From contig WEDG01004954.1 of NCBI GenBank assembly GCA_017591395.1, positions 203,992-267,991 of the forward strand: a DNA stretch of 64,000 bases. Reading direction: 5' to 3'. Under the pieces are notes generated by a model. The model was not told where the DNA came from, searched no databases, and was given only the letters and a program-made list of their open reading frames with translations. This DNA comes from Schistocephalus solidus. Taxonomy: Eukaryota > Platyhelminthes > Cestoda > Diphyllobothriidea > Diphyllobothriidae. Below are positions 31,870 through 43,794 of the stretch, piece by piece. The translations under genes were made by a program, and so were the position numbers. Position 1 is the first letter of the stretch. Each line of letters begins with the position of its first letter.

Positions 31870-34800
31870 CCCAGATCTATCAAATGTGCCAACCTGAAAC
31901 ATTTATATTCGACGAACGTCAGACAGGTTTTCCGATAACTGTTTAGCTTATTTTTGTTTGCCCAAGCTAACGACCATTGCTATTGTGCTTTTAGTGCGAG
32001 CATCATTTCAACTTAAGATATTAAGCATAATGTGTAGGGAAAAAGATCTCTTATTCGGAGTTTTTGAGGGACCCCAACGATGTAGGAATTAAAAGGGATC
32101 TGGAGACAGAACCGGCTGCTTTTTGATAGGCTATGTAAGACATTGCAGTTACTTAAAGAGTGATCATACTGATTATTTACGTATTCCGTTGAAATCGACA
32201 TAACAATGATGCTATTCAAAGGTGAACGGAATTAAGTTTTCAATGCCTCCATATAAATAATAAAAGAGAGGATTCAAAAATTTATAAATAAGCAATCTTC
32301 CGGACGACCGTTAAGCCGACGAAGACGCCAGCAACAATCATCCACCGTATCATGAAAGTCTCTTCGCATTTTATCTATACAAACGAGGACACATTCCCTA
32401 GCATCATTCACCCACCACTGCGTGTTAAAAGACCATACAATTTGAGAAGGTATTGACGAGCCGACTAACAGGACGAATTAACGAACGCGAGGATACGAAG
32501 GACAATGAACGCAGAACGCAAACCCATGGCCTGTTTCGGTTTGGTAAGCAGGAAAATAGTTCATGAGTTATATTTCACTGCAGCTCGGGAAAATTGTAGG
32601 ACGGACAAAAAATAGTAACTTCTCAAAACCATGTAATATAACTCCAAATGATTATGAGGCCAGAGGGTAAGTCTGTCAGCACCGTCCCAAGGGCACTGTG
32701 ACGGGACAAGGACCAAGGTGCGTCCTCCGCAATGCTAATATGTCTATACATACAAGCAACTTTTTAACTGAAACGTAAACGCTTAAGAGTTAACCGCAAA
32801 CGGCGCAGCTAATAAGGAGGTAGGAAAACCGTACAACAACACCAAGAAGTTCCGGAATCAAGGAATAAGCATGGAAGACTAAACCCAGGCAGTTTTTTTA
32901 GAGGGCAACTGACGCTGAAAAAGCACTATTATAGCAGGTCAAGGAAGCGAAAGCGGCGAATTCAAGTTGGGTAATTTTGGTAGGACCTTGGTAATTTTGG
33001 TAGGACCACAGCCTTCTGTACAATTATCAATATACGTGCCTAAAACTGATGATGATTGCCTGTATCTTTATCAGCTTACATACGCAGATTTTCGTCTGTA
33101 GGACGCTTCAACGCCCTGTGTAGTCCGTAATGATAATAACGCGTTTTCCGACTACATCCAACTCATAGTCCATGCATTAGCGTTTCAGTGACCTGCCCAA
33201 AAATAAATCCTGTTAGAAAATTAAGGGTACGCAGAACGGCTTTGTGCTACACATAACTTTTGAACTTAGATGAAACAAGACAATAAAAACAGATCTCACT
33301 GGCCAAAAAATCATGACACATGTGAATTCCGACTACTATTATACGAAAGAAAGATTGTTGCAGACCTTAGGATTAAGTAGTAACGAAGATGCTAGGCCTG
33401 AAATGCAAGATGTGTGCGTCATTCCGTAACATATACCTGTTTGGTTTCGGGGTGATTGTTTATCTTCCAGAACTAGGGACGAGAATAAGTTTATACAAAT
33501 TATAGCAAAATTACTATTCGCAATTACCAATGAGGAAGAGGCGATCACTAGCAGTTTATTTGGCGTCTGGGTGTTAGAATGACGCATGCAGATTTAAAAG
33601 CCCATCGCGGAGCTAGAACTATCAAAGAGAAGACTCGCTGCTGCAAACGCCAGTTTGCGTCCTCAGACCAGTGTTTCCGTACGTCTCGCCACCTGTGCCT
33701 AGCCGAGAGACCAAGAGAGGAATTTTGGGGTGGTAACTTAAGGTTTGAGGGCTGTGCGAAGCCTCCTCTTGTGTTCGTGAGACGGTATAACCTTGGGGTA
33801 GCTGGATGAGCTGTTCAATCCAGTGAGTCTGTCTTGCATCTGTTTTCCATGCTAATTTCGCCCACCCTACTATCTTGAAAACGGCAAAATCGAAGTCACG
33901 ACCAGGCAGGGAACTTAGTCACCACCGGTGAATTTCAGTCCGGCCAGTTGGTGTTTATGCATTCTCGTCTATAGTAGTTGGTCGGTTCCTCTAAGGTAAT
34001 ACTAGTCTCCATAACTATATTGTAGCCAAAAGATTACGAATTACTTTTTCTTTTTTTGGCTACTTGATCTTTCGATTACACCACTTAGCTGCAAAGTGTT
34101 AAGTCCGGCTTGTGGGCAGTTTGAATCCTGAGAGGTTCCAGCAGTCTCCAGAAGGCCTCCGGTGATCCTTCTAAGCCGAGAATATTTTTCTGTTGTTGAA
34201 TTGGTTGGCTTCCGGTCCTTTGCAGTTGTCAACTCCTCTTAATGAACGCCCCACATGTATCCCTTGGCTGCAGACCACTGTGCTGTGGGTTAGTTTGACC
34301 CTCTTGGAAGTTGGCATGCTGCATTGCGTGTCCATCTGCCGACAAAGCGTACTTAAACAACTCATTTTGGGCTGCAGTGCTTGGTTGTTCGAGGTATAGG
34401 ATGTGCATTTTACTCGTAATTCCTCTGTAGACTGCTGCGCCAGTTAACCCTAGGACTAACAACGATCGAGGAGAAGCAGGAACGAGATTTGTTCGTTCAG
34501 TTTTTCTTCATGGTGAGGCGTAACCGAGTTAAGTTGCAGACACAAACGGGGGTCATTTAATATGGATCTGCTTTTACTAGGACCGACGCAGACAAGAGTT
34601 TGAAAACCTTCGAGTTTTGGAAAAAAACAAACACTTGTAAATCAGCAGCAAAAACGCCAACCCTCGTTAGCTGACAGGCTCAGACAGTCTACTGGTGCAT
34701 AAAAGCGTGAACCTTCTCTCTACGAATGCTCCAGCTTGGTTGTTGCCATTTGAAGAGATGAGGCAAGTCAGATCTTCAAAGCCAGTCAGTTCTTCGGTCA

Positions 34801-34930
34801 GTCCCAGCACTCTGTCTGGAACTGCCGTGACATTCTCCTCAACAGAGAACCGGGGATGGACAGAAGTGCTGTTATGACGACATGCTAGTACGAGGCAAAG
34901 ACGTGAACAGTGTCTGAAAGTCAGACAAAA
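31870..34930. other. No recognised gene
   Basis: Only short open frames. A 20-bp tandem duplication (unit GGTAATTTTGGTAGGACC) lies at 32970-33008. A phrase FNMDLLLLGPTQTRV near 34.57 kb may be leftover reverse transcriptase from the RTE fragment that follows. Confidence 0.45.
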
Positions 34931-34934
34931 GGAT

Positions 34935-35215
34935 AAACTACTGGCACCTCAGCTGTCTCCAGTGAAATTGGAGAAACAGATCCGAGACACCTGGATTCTG
35001 GAAAGGATGCGCGTTTTCAATATCCACGCCAAGGCGGCACAGATATAACTGTAATTGAACTTCAACTTCATAAAAACTGGCGGAAAGCACCGGCCCAAGC
35101 GACTAGGCTACGATGGCGTCAGGATGCATGATGGCAGACAAGGTGGTTAAAAAGTGACAGCCTGAAAACTTTGCTTGAGCACTTGAAATCAATCAGGCTA
35201 CGTAGGATAAACACG
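34935..35215 (+). pseudogene. Decayed RTE-like LINE fragment
   Basis: With frameshifts it reads IRDTWILERMRVFNIHAKA and then PKRLGYDGVRMHDGRQGG, matching the post-reverse-transcriptase segment of the two long RTE-like copies (I-P-D-T-E-V-L-E-R...I-L-S-I-H-A; L-P-K-R-L-F...G...R-Q-G-G-Q-K). It is much older than the copies at 17.5 and 51.9 kb. Confidence 0.6.
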
Positions 35216-35219
35216 CGCG

Positions 35220-38130
35220 CGATGACTCGAACATGCTTACAGGCGTTCGATAACTTTATCGCATGGCCATTGCACTTACGCACTTCAAACTAAATAAAGA
35301 GGGCAGACCTAAACAACATGTATAACATTAAATTTCAATGCAGCAGACAGAATAAGCAACCAGTGCACATGTAAATTTTAGTAGGAAGATTAGAGACTGA
35401 GAACAATTTAATAGCAAAAATATTTCGCATATGCAAGATGCACAGCAAGAAAAATGATTGATACGAATAATAAATGTAAACATAAATATGTGTTCCACTG
35501 ACGCAAAAGCAAATTTCAGTTTCGTGAACAGGAAGTTTTCGGACATCGTAATCATGGGAGGTGCTGCAGCTCGTCCAGACAGGTCCGCTCACTGCAAAAA
35601 CGTGTTTAGCCTTATTTCAATAACATTCAAAGTGATCTGTTGTTGTCCCTATGGTATGGTCCACGAGGTGATACGTGTGGTTAGCACTGCAATGTTCCAA
35701 CCACAGGTATTGGACAGGAAGTTAAGGTGGTCGATTCTCCCAAAGTACGCGTAGAAAGACGGACATTGACCGATCCCCGACAGGAGATGAAGCTGGACAA
35801 AAAGCACATTAAACATTTATTTGTCTTACTTGACTGAAGGATTACGGGTAACATAATAATCATTCAAAACTATAAAATTTTACTATGAAAGCGTATAGCA
35901 AATAACAGTAACCAGATTATTTGGAAATCTACAGTAGGGAAGGTAAGCTGTAAAAATGCACTTATGTTTTAGACAATGTTCATTCTTAAATAACTAAATA
36001 TCAGTTTGGATTGCGCCACATCTAAATGTTGATGATGATGGTGGCGGTAGGAGGAGGAAGGAGAAGAAGAAGAAATCCAGAGAAACTTAGCCTGACGACA
36101 TGAGGTGCCATCACGACGGTAAGACCGTGCCATTTTATACGAAACTTTATATATTTCATGCAATCATCCTCGAGTGTAGGCAACCCCCAAAACATTGTAC
36201 TAGCCTCAGTGTAGGCCTTCACCAGCAGCTCAGAACTTGAATTCGCTTAGCTTTTTATTGCCCTCGGACACTAAGCATGCGAAGGGACTGCTAGAGAGAT
36301 TGTACCCGCCGGGACTAATAAGGAGTCAGTATATCAAAAATAACCGTAGAATAACCTGAGAGAGTTAGTCCCCGGCAAAAGTGAAGTAAACAAAGTCCTG
36401 ATAATATTATGCTAGCTTTCGTCTAGTTCTGTACTAACAGCTTAGATTTGCGGGTGTGCGGCTAGTGATCTACTTAACTGACTGGGCACAACATGCACGA
36501 GTAATAACCTTACTGTCATATCAATTCTGCCGATGTAAATTACGCGAAGGGACTGCTGAAAGGATTTCAGCCGCAGGGCCTACTGACAAATTAATATATC
36601 ACACAACTAGCCACAAAAAAACCGTTTTTGCTAGCTTTGATCGAGCGAGATTTTGTCAGCGAAGAAGGTGAAGCAGCCTTTCGAAGGAATTCATCGAAGA
36701 GTAGATAAACTATCATGAATTGTAAGTAGTATGTTTCCAGTACATTGCATGCACACACACTGAAGGTCTGAACTGTGATTTCGGATATCAGCTGGTATGA
36801 GGCTTTATTTTGTTTAGGCATCCACCGCGGAGTCGTAATGAAGTAAGAAAGCGGAGGTGAACGTGTCATACCAAAAAAGATTTCAACATAAGATAAGTCT
36901 ATTTGGGAACGGTTGTGGGCCGAAGAGCGAGGCACACAAATGCTCAGCAGCTAGAGATGTCAAACACAGGCAAGTCACCGGAAAATCCAAGCGCACACGC
37001 CATGGGGAAAACCCACGTGGAATTTAGCTGGGTGAAGAAGATGGACTAAAGACATGTTTGTCCAGCATGGCTTGCTCCAACTGTTTCTGAAAATGAACGG
37101 ATATCCAAAGAGCGAGTTAAAGAATTGGGCGAGACGAATCCGTACAGATAATATGCTGCAATAAATTTTTGCGACAACGGTTCGCCATCACATGCGAAAA
37201 CGGCCGACTTCTGACAGATGACATTGCGAGAGGCATTCACGCTCACAGGAAAAATTCGGAGTCAGGGGCTAAATGAACCAGGTTGGAAGACTGGAGAAGG
37301 TTGAGACCGACTTAGTTACAAACTAAGTGGAAGTCAGAGGAACGGGAAAAATAAAGGTGACCCAGTCATCGTAGACGTGAGACGGAGGGTGGAAAATGAC
37401 GCAGAACAAAAGAGGACATAGATGAAATCGGCCCTCGGAACAGCTTGCCACGGAATATCGGGAAAAACGTAAAAGGGGTGGCGAAATACGGATGAATCTA
37501 GGTGTGACTACGTTATTTAACGAAGAAAACGGGATAAGCATCCCATCTCCCGCCGACACTGTGATTTTGGTGCAAGATCTTGGCCTGTTGAAGCCAAACG
37601 CAGGTGAAACCCTTGGGATTTAACAACTAGCAGGCTGTCCCGTGTCAACAAGAAATGCTACCCGCCTATTTCCAGCAGGCAATAATGAGAGTTGAGAATG
37701 CATAACTTGAAGAAATACTAGAAACGGACATTAACTCAGTCCTGCGACGTGGACCTGACGACATCTTGGCGGACGCGTAACGTTTTGACACTTCTCATGC
37801 CTCTTATGTCAGTGCTGGAAAAATGAATCATCATCAGAAACGCGCCCAATGTTACATTGGGAGGCGATACCGGCATCCTCCAGCAAATGTTCATTTGAAT
37901 TCTGTCCAAACCAAGGATCGTACGCGCTCCTTGTCAACAAAGGCGCTGGCTAAGGCTTCTGTATTGAGGTGAAAATTATCCAGTCACTGCTCACCGCACG
38001 CAGCGGCACCCATGCGACCCACAAGCCATCGGTGGACAGTTGCAGTACTTGCGATGTAAGGACCATTGGCTAAGGCCGATGTTGGAGTCCGCAGAGAAAA
38101 AAACTGCATATATTTTTTCCGTCCCCTTAC
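35220..38130. other. No recognised gene
   Basis: Short open frames only. Two diverged direct copies of a GCGAAGGGACTGCT segment occur at about 36279 and 36543. A plus-strand stretch near 37.7-37.8 kb (INSVLRRGPDDILADA) hints at old reverse transcriptase but is too short to call. Confidence 0.4.
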
Positions 38131-38137
38131 CTACGTA

Positions 38138-38179
38138 GAATCTGATGGCTGCCTCCGTACGGAGGCAGCCATCAGATTC
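38138..38179. repeat. Perfect 42-bp palindrome
   Basis: The half-site GAATCTGATGGCTGCCTCCG (38138-38157), a central TA, and its exact reverse complement (38160-38179). Flanking bases do not continue the symmetry. It could form a cruciform. Confidence 0.97.
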
Positions 38180-39790
38180 CGCGATCCAACCAACTAAGGA
38201 TCTGCCCATTTCGCCAAACCCAACACGGCACAAGACTACTCTTATTACTCTAAGCCTGGTTATTTATATGAATATCCAGTCATTCATTTATATATATGAA
38301 TTAATTAATATTCAAACACACTATTATTTTCGTTTACGGCTACAACCCTTTATACTCTACATAAACGTAAAAAACTCAAGTTTTGTATTTATCAGTTCAT
38401 TATGTTACTTTTCTTACGCATTATAATGAGTGTAAACACTCACATTCCATTGAACAAAGGAACGGTCATTACAGTCCAGCCGAGGAGGTTTAAACGCAGA
38501 CGATTTCGTAAAGTGTATTGATTGATATTTAACTTTAGGGGTTAGTAGTTAAAACAATTTTTCGTGGCAGTTTATGCTCTGCTCAACATCTTTCCAGTCA
38601 TCACCTTCACATAAGTATCCATTCAATGGCATTAATGGGTTGGCAGAACCGTACGAATTGGAGTCCATCCTCACTAGATTCCTAAAGGTCTTTGGACGCT
38701 AACAGAAATTCTTAGACTGATATGGAACTATTAAATTTCCCCATTCATTACTAACTTATATAAGAACAGTGAAGATTATCTACCATACCTCTTATGAGAG
38801 CTCTCTGGCAATATTACCACAGAGACACGGTTTAATCTGTGCAAATGCAATCCCCTTTACAAGGAAAATTAATATACATACACAAAAAGTACATACAATT
38901 TACCCTTTTCTGCAATAAATTTGAAAAGACTTCAATTCCTTCGCTTCACAATACATGTGTGTTATCGAATTGCCAACAAGATTCTTAAAGGGGTCCGCCC
39001 CTAAGGCTTCGAATGCGCTTGCAAACCAATAGAACCCGGATAAAACCCTTGTAGAAGGGCAGAGAGATAGGAAGGATGAAGACTTATTACAGCCCATGGA
39101 CACCAAGTACAGAGATGGAATCTCTCTATTTTGTCTTATGGCTAAGGTCTTATTTCGAAATCTCCCTAGATCCTCTATATTTACGCAAGGTGGGTTTAAT
39201 GAACATGCTGCTCACTTGTTAGGTTAGAAGTCATCGTTCAAAAGCCAGTGATCGGACAAGGCCATCGGTATTGAAGGAAGTTGAAGTTGAGATTATATTC
39301 GATTGCTTATGACTCTTAAACCTATACCTTCCGAGTAATCTTCCTAGAGAGGTAGATATTTCATTGAATTTGTGTCTAAGTAGGCGATTGGAATTCAGAC
39401 AGTTCCTTCTGCATCCCGGTCTTGTTATCCCCTCTATAACTCTGTCGCATAATCCTTTAAACCTTCTTTTCTACTCTTTACTGCCCTAGCATTTTTTGAA
39501 GTCCGGAGGAGTAATATAGTATATGCAAGCAGCTAATGAAACCATTTACATGCAAATACATTGCGGCATGTGGTGTGGAGCATATGTTCTGCAATCTGCA
39601 CAACCTAATGCACATTGTGGACGAATGAGAGCATCACAGTGTCTTGGAATCCTTTACGAATTTCCCTTTTCGAAGTTATTTCAGCAGATTAAAGAACCCT
39701 CTTTGAATTCCTCCATAGGCTGTTCAACAGATTTCTAGACGTCTAAGTGAGGTGGTGGTAGCCCCAGGCGACCCATTTAATCTTTCCCTA
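38180..39790. other. No recognised gene
   Basis: AT-rich; open frames are short and without motifs. Confidence 0.45.
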
Positions 39791-39795
39791 ACTAG

Positions 39796-39928
39796 GTTTC
39801 TTCCTGGGCATAACAAGTGCCCAGTCCTGTATGGAAAAGAAAGCAGTGAGCAATACGAATGTTCGTTCACAGTAAACTTGTGTATCGACAGCACACCGGC
39901 AGATATATGCGTCGGCATTGACTATAAG
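39796..39928 (+). CDS. Candidate exon of unidentified gene
   Basis: It lies between TTTCCCTAACTAG and a donor AAG before GTAATA. The open frame reads FLPGHNKCPVLYGKESSEQY, then a cysteine-bearing stretch ending CVGIDYK. It exits in phase 0, compatible with the candidate exon at 40815. No family recognised; it could be chance. Confidence 0.2.
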
Positions 39929-40814
39929 GTAATATTACTTATAAAGAACATACCAGCCGATCAAGGTGGACTCCTACGCATAGTTTTCGGGGAAGCTACC
40001 AACAAGTGTCATTACTTTGGCTGCCCCAAACCGTCTTCAATTTTGAAGGTTATAGGACTGACATAGATACTACTACCTTTGCTATCAACTTTAGCCACAT
40101 ATGGCTGCTTTCAAAAAGAAACTAATTTCACCATAACTGAAATTATAAACAGCTTTTAGGAACCTACTATTCTATCATTGCGGCTTCGCGAACAGTGATC
40201 GTCAACCAATCTTCACTCAAACACAAGTCTGTATAGTATAGCGGTATACGTACGCATGCTTTTATTTAAATGTATACTTCCGAATTTATAGCAAAAATTT
40301 ATCTTTTAACCGTGAATAAGATAAGGCACATTAACCGCCTAATATGAGAAGATCATGAACGAATAGCTGAAGACTGCAACTAGCAACATCATGTGAATCG
40401 TCCTTGAATGGGTCGCAAAATGTAGGTTAAATTGGATTTCCTTTCAAACGGTGCCAGCGTCATGTGCCTTGTAGTTCGAATAAAGAGAGTGGGTTTAAAA
40501 TCGGTATATACTGCGTAAAATAGGCCAACCAATGTACATATAAGCAAATTTACATGCGGGTGGAGAGCAGAAAATTGATAGCTGAATTTCAAAAGCCCGC
40601 CAACTTGCTAATGGTGATAGATGAAGTGTTGACCCACTTAAATTTGCATCCACCTTTTTTCTCATGCGTCTGTAGATATCGTGAACGATGTTCCACTTGG
40701 TAGAGTTTCCCAGCGGCAGTGACGGTCGAGTTTGGATGAAGTGCTCTATGTGCTAGGCGATGATGATATACCCCGCCAGTAGGGAACCCTAAAATATGCT
40801 GTTCTCAATTTCAG

Positions 40815-40890
40815 GAAGTGCCAGCGAGTGGCATGGATAACAATTATGCCTTCGATGCTCTTTTCACGGGGCATCATTCGGAAATCGGCG
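40815..40890 (+). CDS. Candidate exon of unidentified gene
   Basis: Flanked by a good acceptor (TTCTCAATTTCAG) and a good donor (GGCG before GTAAGA). In phase 0 it reads EVPASGMDNNYAFDALFTGH. A second frame is also open, so the signal is modest. Confidence 0.22.
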
Positions 40891-41030
40891 GTAAGATGGT
40901 ATTTTATCTAAAGGTTTTTACGTAGACATGCCACGGTCGCTGGATCCTGATAGGTAAGCAGATCATAAGCGCGTTCATTTTTTAATATTTTGGAATATGA
41001 CACCGGTATCGGGAAACATGGATATAGTAC

Positions 41031-41159
41031 TTGCGGGACAAATACGGATGTTAGAGTTTCATCATCAGTTGGAAGGACTGGTTCTCTAGCAGTCGGCAGA
41101 TTCGGCCAGGTAGCTTCAGCTGTCAATGAGGTCAGCAGCCCAGCAGCTATATTTTGCAG
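41031..41159 (-). CDS. Candidate exon of unidentified gene (minus strand)
   Basis: Forty-three codons between GAGGTCAG and a donor CCGCAA before GTACTA. It reads LQNIAAGLLTSLTAEATWP and LPTDDETLTSVFVPQ, and the frame stays open for a further 40 codons past the donor. It looks protein-like but no family is recognised. It conflicts in strand with the plus candidates nearby, so at most one set is right. Confidence 0.2.
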
Positions 41160-43555
41160 CTGACCTCCACCAGTTTAATGTCAGACAACTGGAAAAGGAT
41201 TTTCGGAATCAGTTGGTAGGCAACACATTTATTTAGTACCTATTGATTTACGCATCTTTCTTAATATGACTCGGTAACTATAAAATTGATGACTTTTCAA
41301 GTGAATTTGCAGCTATTCGATTATTAACTTAGCCTGCATGTTTATTTTGAAGGCTGACAATCAAAATACAGGCTATCCGGATCACAAACGTTATGAGATC
41401 GTAGTGGGCACGTGTGTCATTACCTGCGTCAGTGGCGATATTTAAAAGGTTTCGGTAGCTGAAAGAACAAAAGGCAGCTCAAGGTTATCCGAGCTTTATT
41501 AAGCCTTTTCCTAGCGGCTGAGAAGGTTGCTTGACGGAAATGTACTACGAATTCAAATTTAAATCGCTTCTCTAAAGAACCACCGCGAAATCGAGTGGTA
41601 AGTCGAGTTCTTAATTTTTAAACAATTATTTCATTCTTGACACTAATCCCGGACCATCTTCTGGTAACCTGCATGACCAATTATGTACAGCGTACTTCCC
41701 TTTTATTTGCCCCTTTTTTACTTTTGAATGAACGTCTTCCAACTGAAACGCCTTCGCAATCAATTGGCGTTAATGAAGAACACAATAAATGGGCGTTGGA
41801 ATTAACGGATAAAAAAGATGTATTTAAAGTTTCTAAAAGTGTGAGTGGGTATTGCGTTCAGTAAACGATTCGAGCGTAACGCCCACATCCAATTTTCGAC
41901 GGTTGTGGGTTATCTTAAAAAATCAATATCTACTGTATATCGATTTAGGAGAAAAAATCAACATATAATCAAGATACCTTCCTCAAAAATATACATCAAA
42001 TACACATCGCATGGAGGAACCTTACCATCAGCACTCGGCATTTATTTGCGCTGCCATCCTTCCCGTTCGTTGTATTATTTGACATTCTATTATTATTGCC
42101 TTTTGGTATTATATTCTCTTAATATTCGACAGCTTTATTGATCTATCGTCTGATACCTGTGGTGTGTATTGACTCTCGTGACTCCTCCTTATCCGAATTC
42201 ATCCAAGCAATGCTTATCGAATAGAAATCCTTGCAGTGAGCGCGGTTGAAGTTAACGTTAATCAATGGCGAGGCTAGTGGGGATGATAAGGCCAACGCAG
42301 TCGGCTGCATCATAGAAAGAATAATTAAACAAGATGTTTTCGGCTGGTTCTTGTTTATTTGCAAGCGAGTTCGAACACCTAGAGTTGAACTCCCCATCGG
42401 AAGAGTCATAGCATTACAGTAGTTATCTTTAAAGACATCCTCAGATTGAAATGCGAGATTTAAAATGTTACCTGCGAACGGGAACTGGTAGGTGTAGTAA
42501 ATTAAGGGTGATCATATTAAAAGAAGGTTGCGCCTGTTAAATAATGACTTTTGCATGTACAATGCTGCAACCCATTTTCGCCCACATCGCTGTATGCCAA
42601 CGTGTTGATATCGCAAAATTAGCCAATGGCGATTGCGAGTCGAAATACCTATCTCGAGGTCTCGAAATCTCAATTTCGATGATTGTCACTTGAAATCAAT
42701 GTATCGTACGTTCGATTCTTTTGAAGTCTTTTCAGTGCGAATGGACCAAACATGACTCGGCAAAGGAAAAAATGTTCTCTGAGCTTTTACAAATCACACT
42801 TAACTGGCTATCATGATACCTGCTGTGCAATCCAAGCCTACAACGAGGGACCCAAATGAGCCTCTCGCTGTCATCGAAAGAGCCCAGTAAAGCAAATAGC
42901 TGTACATTCGTTCTGTTGCTTTATAAATTATCTAGCATGACCTCATTCGATAAGATTGCCTTTTGAACCGTTAAAGAAGACTATTTGTACCGACCGTTAA
43001 CTACTTCATAAATATTTTTACTTCATAAGAAATATCCCAACTTGATGCATCGGAAGGCAGCTGTTGCTTTTATTCCATCCGAATCGACAAAGGAAGATAA
43101 TAGTGTAATCCTCACTGAAACTAAGTCATCGGCTAGCAGTTCGTTTTATGACGTACATTTCTTCCTATAATATATTTTAATTTCTTCCTCTGGTATGCCC
43201 TCTGCTTTTTGTACGAGAATTTTGAAGTATCAACGTATTCTGAATGGAAACATCTAATTTAGTGTAGAAGAAACCTTTCGAAATATCCTGCAGGTGGATG
43301 GTGCATTATATAAATTTCGGAAATATCAATTCGAACGTGTGCTCCCTCCTTATGGTTTTCAAAATGATACTGTACCACCTATTGGTTAGACTTTCGGAAG
43401 GTGTAGTAGTTTGCTTGGATTCGTATTACTACAAAACTCTGCAAAGGCGTTTACATGCTTGCTTTATTTCCACCAGTGATGCACTTTAATTAGAGAGACG
43501 TCGCGATGAAGGCTGAGCGTTGCTTGCTTCGTAGAGCGCTTACTCGTTGAACTTC
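41160..43555. other. No recognised gene
   Basis: AT-rich; short open frames only. Confidence 0.45.
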
Positions 43556-43559
43556 GCAA

Positions 43560-43790
43560 CCCAAACAAAGTTCTCCTCCCCCTCGACATTCATGCATAAA
43601 ATAATGCATAAATTAATACCATTTTCTACATTTAACAGAAGCATGGGTAACGTAGGCGTATACGATCAAACTCTGCAGGAGGTAAATGGCTTTGCCTCTA
43701 TACGGGGATTTGAACCGACGGTCTCAGCTGGACAAGACATGTGGAAAGCCAACACGGTCACTCGGCTACTGTCAAAGACATAATCCAGCG
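43560..43790 (-). mobile_element. SINE with class II (Ser/Leu-like) tRNA head
   Basis: On the minus strand it begins AGTAGCCGAGTGACCGTG (A box) and carries B box GGTTCAAATCC (43706-43716 reversed). The long gap between the boxes fits a tRNA with a long variable arm. The following 130 bp up to about 43560 are taken as body. It differs from the cluster family at 1-4760. Confidence 0.5.
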
Positions 43791-43794
43791 GAAC

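Noticed and set aside
37560..37990. Reverse transcriptase remnant (INSVLRRGPDDILADA)
   Set aside because: Too short and too degraded to assign to any retroelement.
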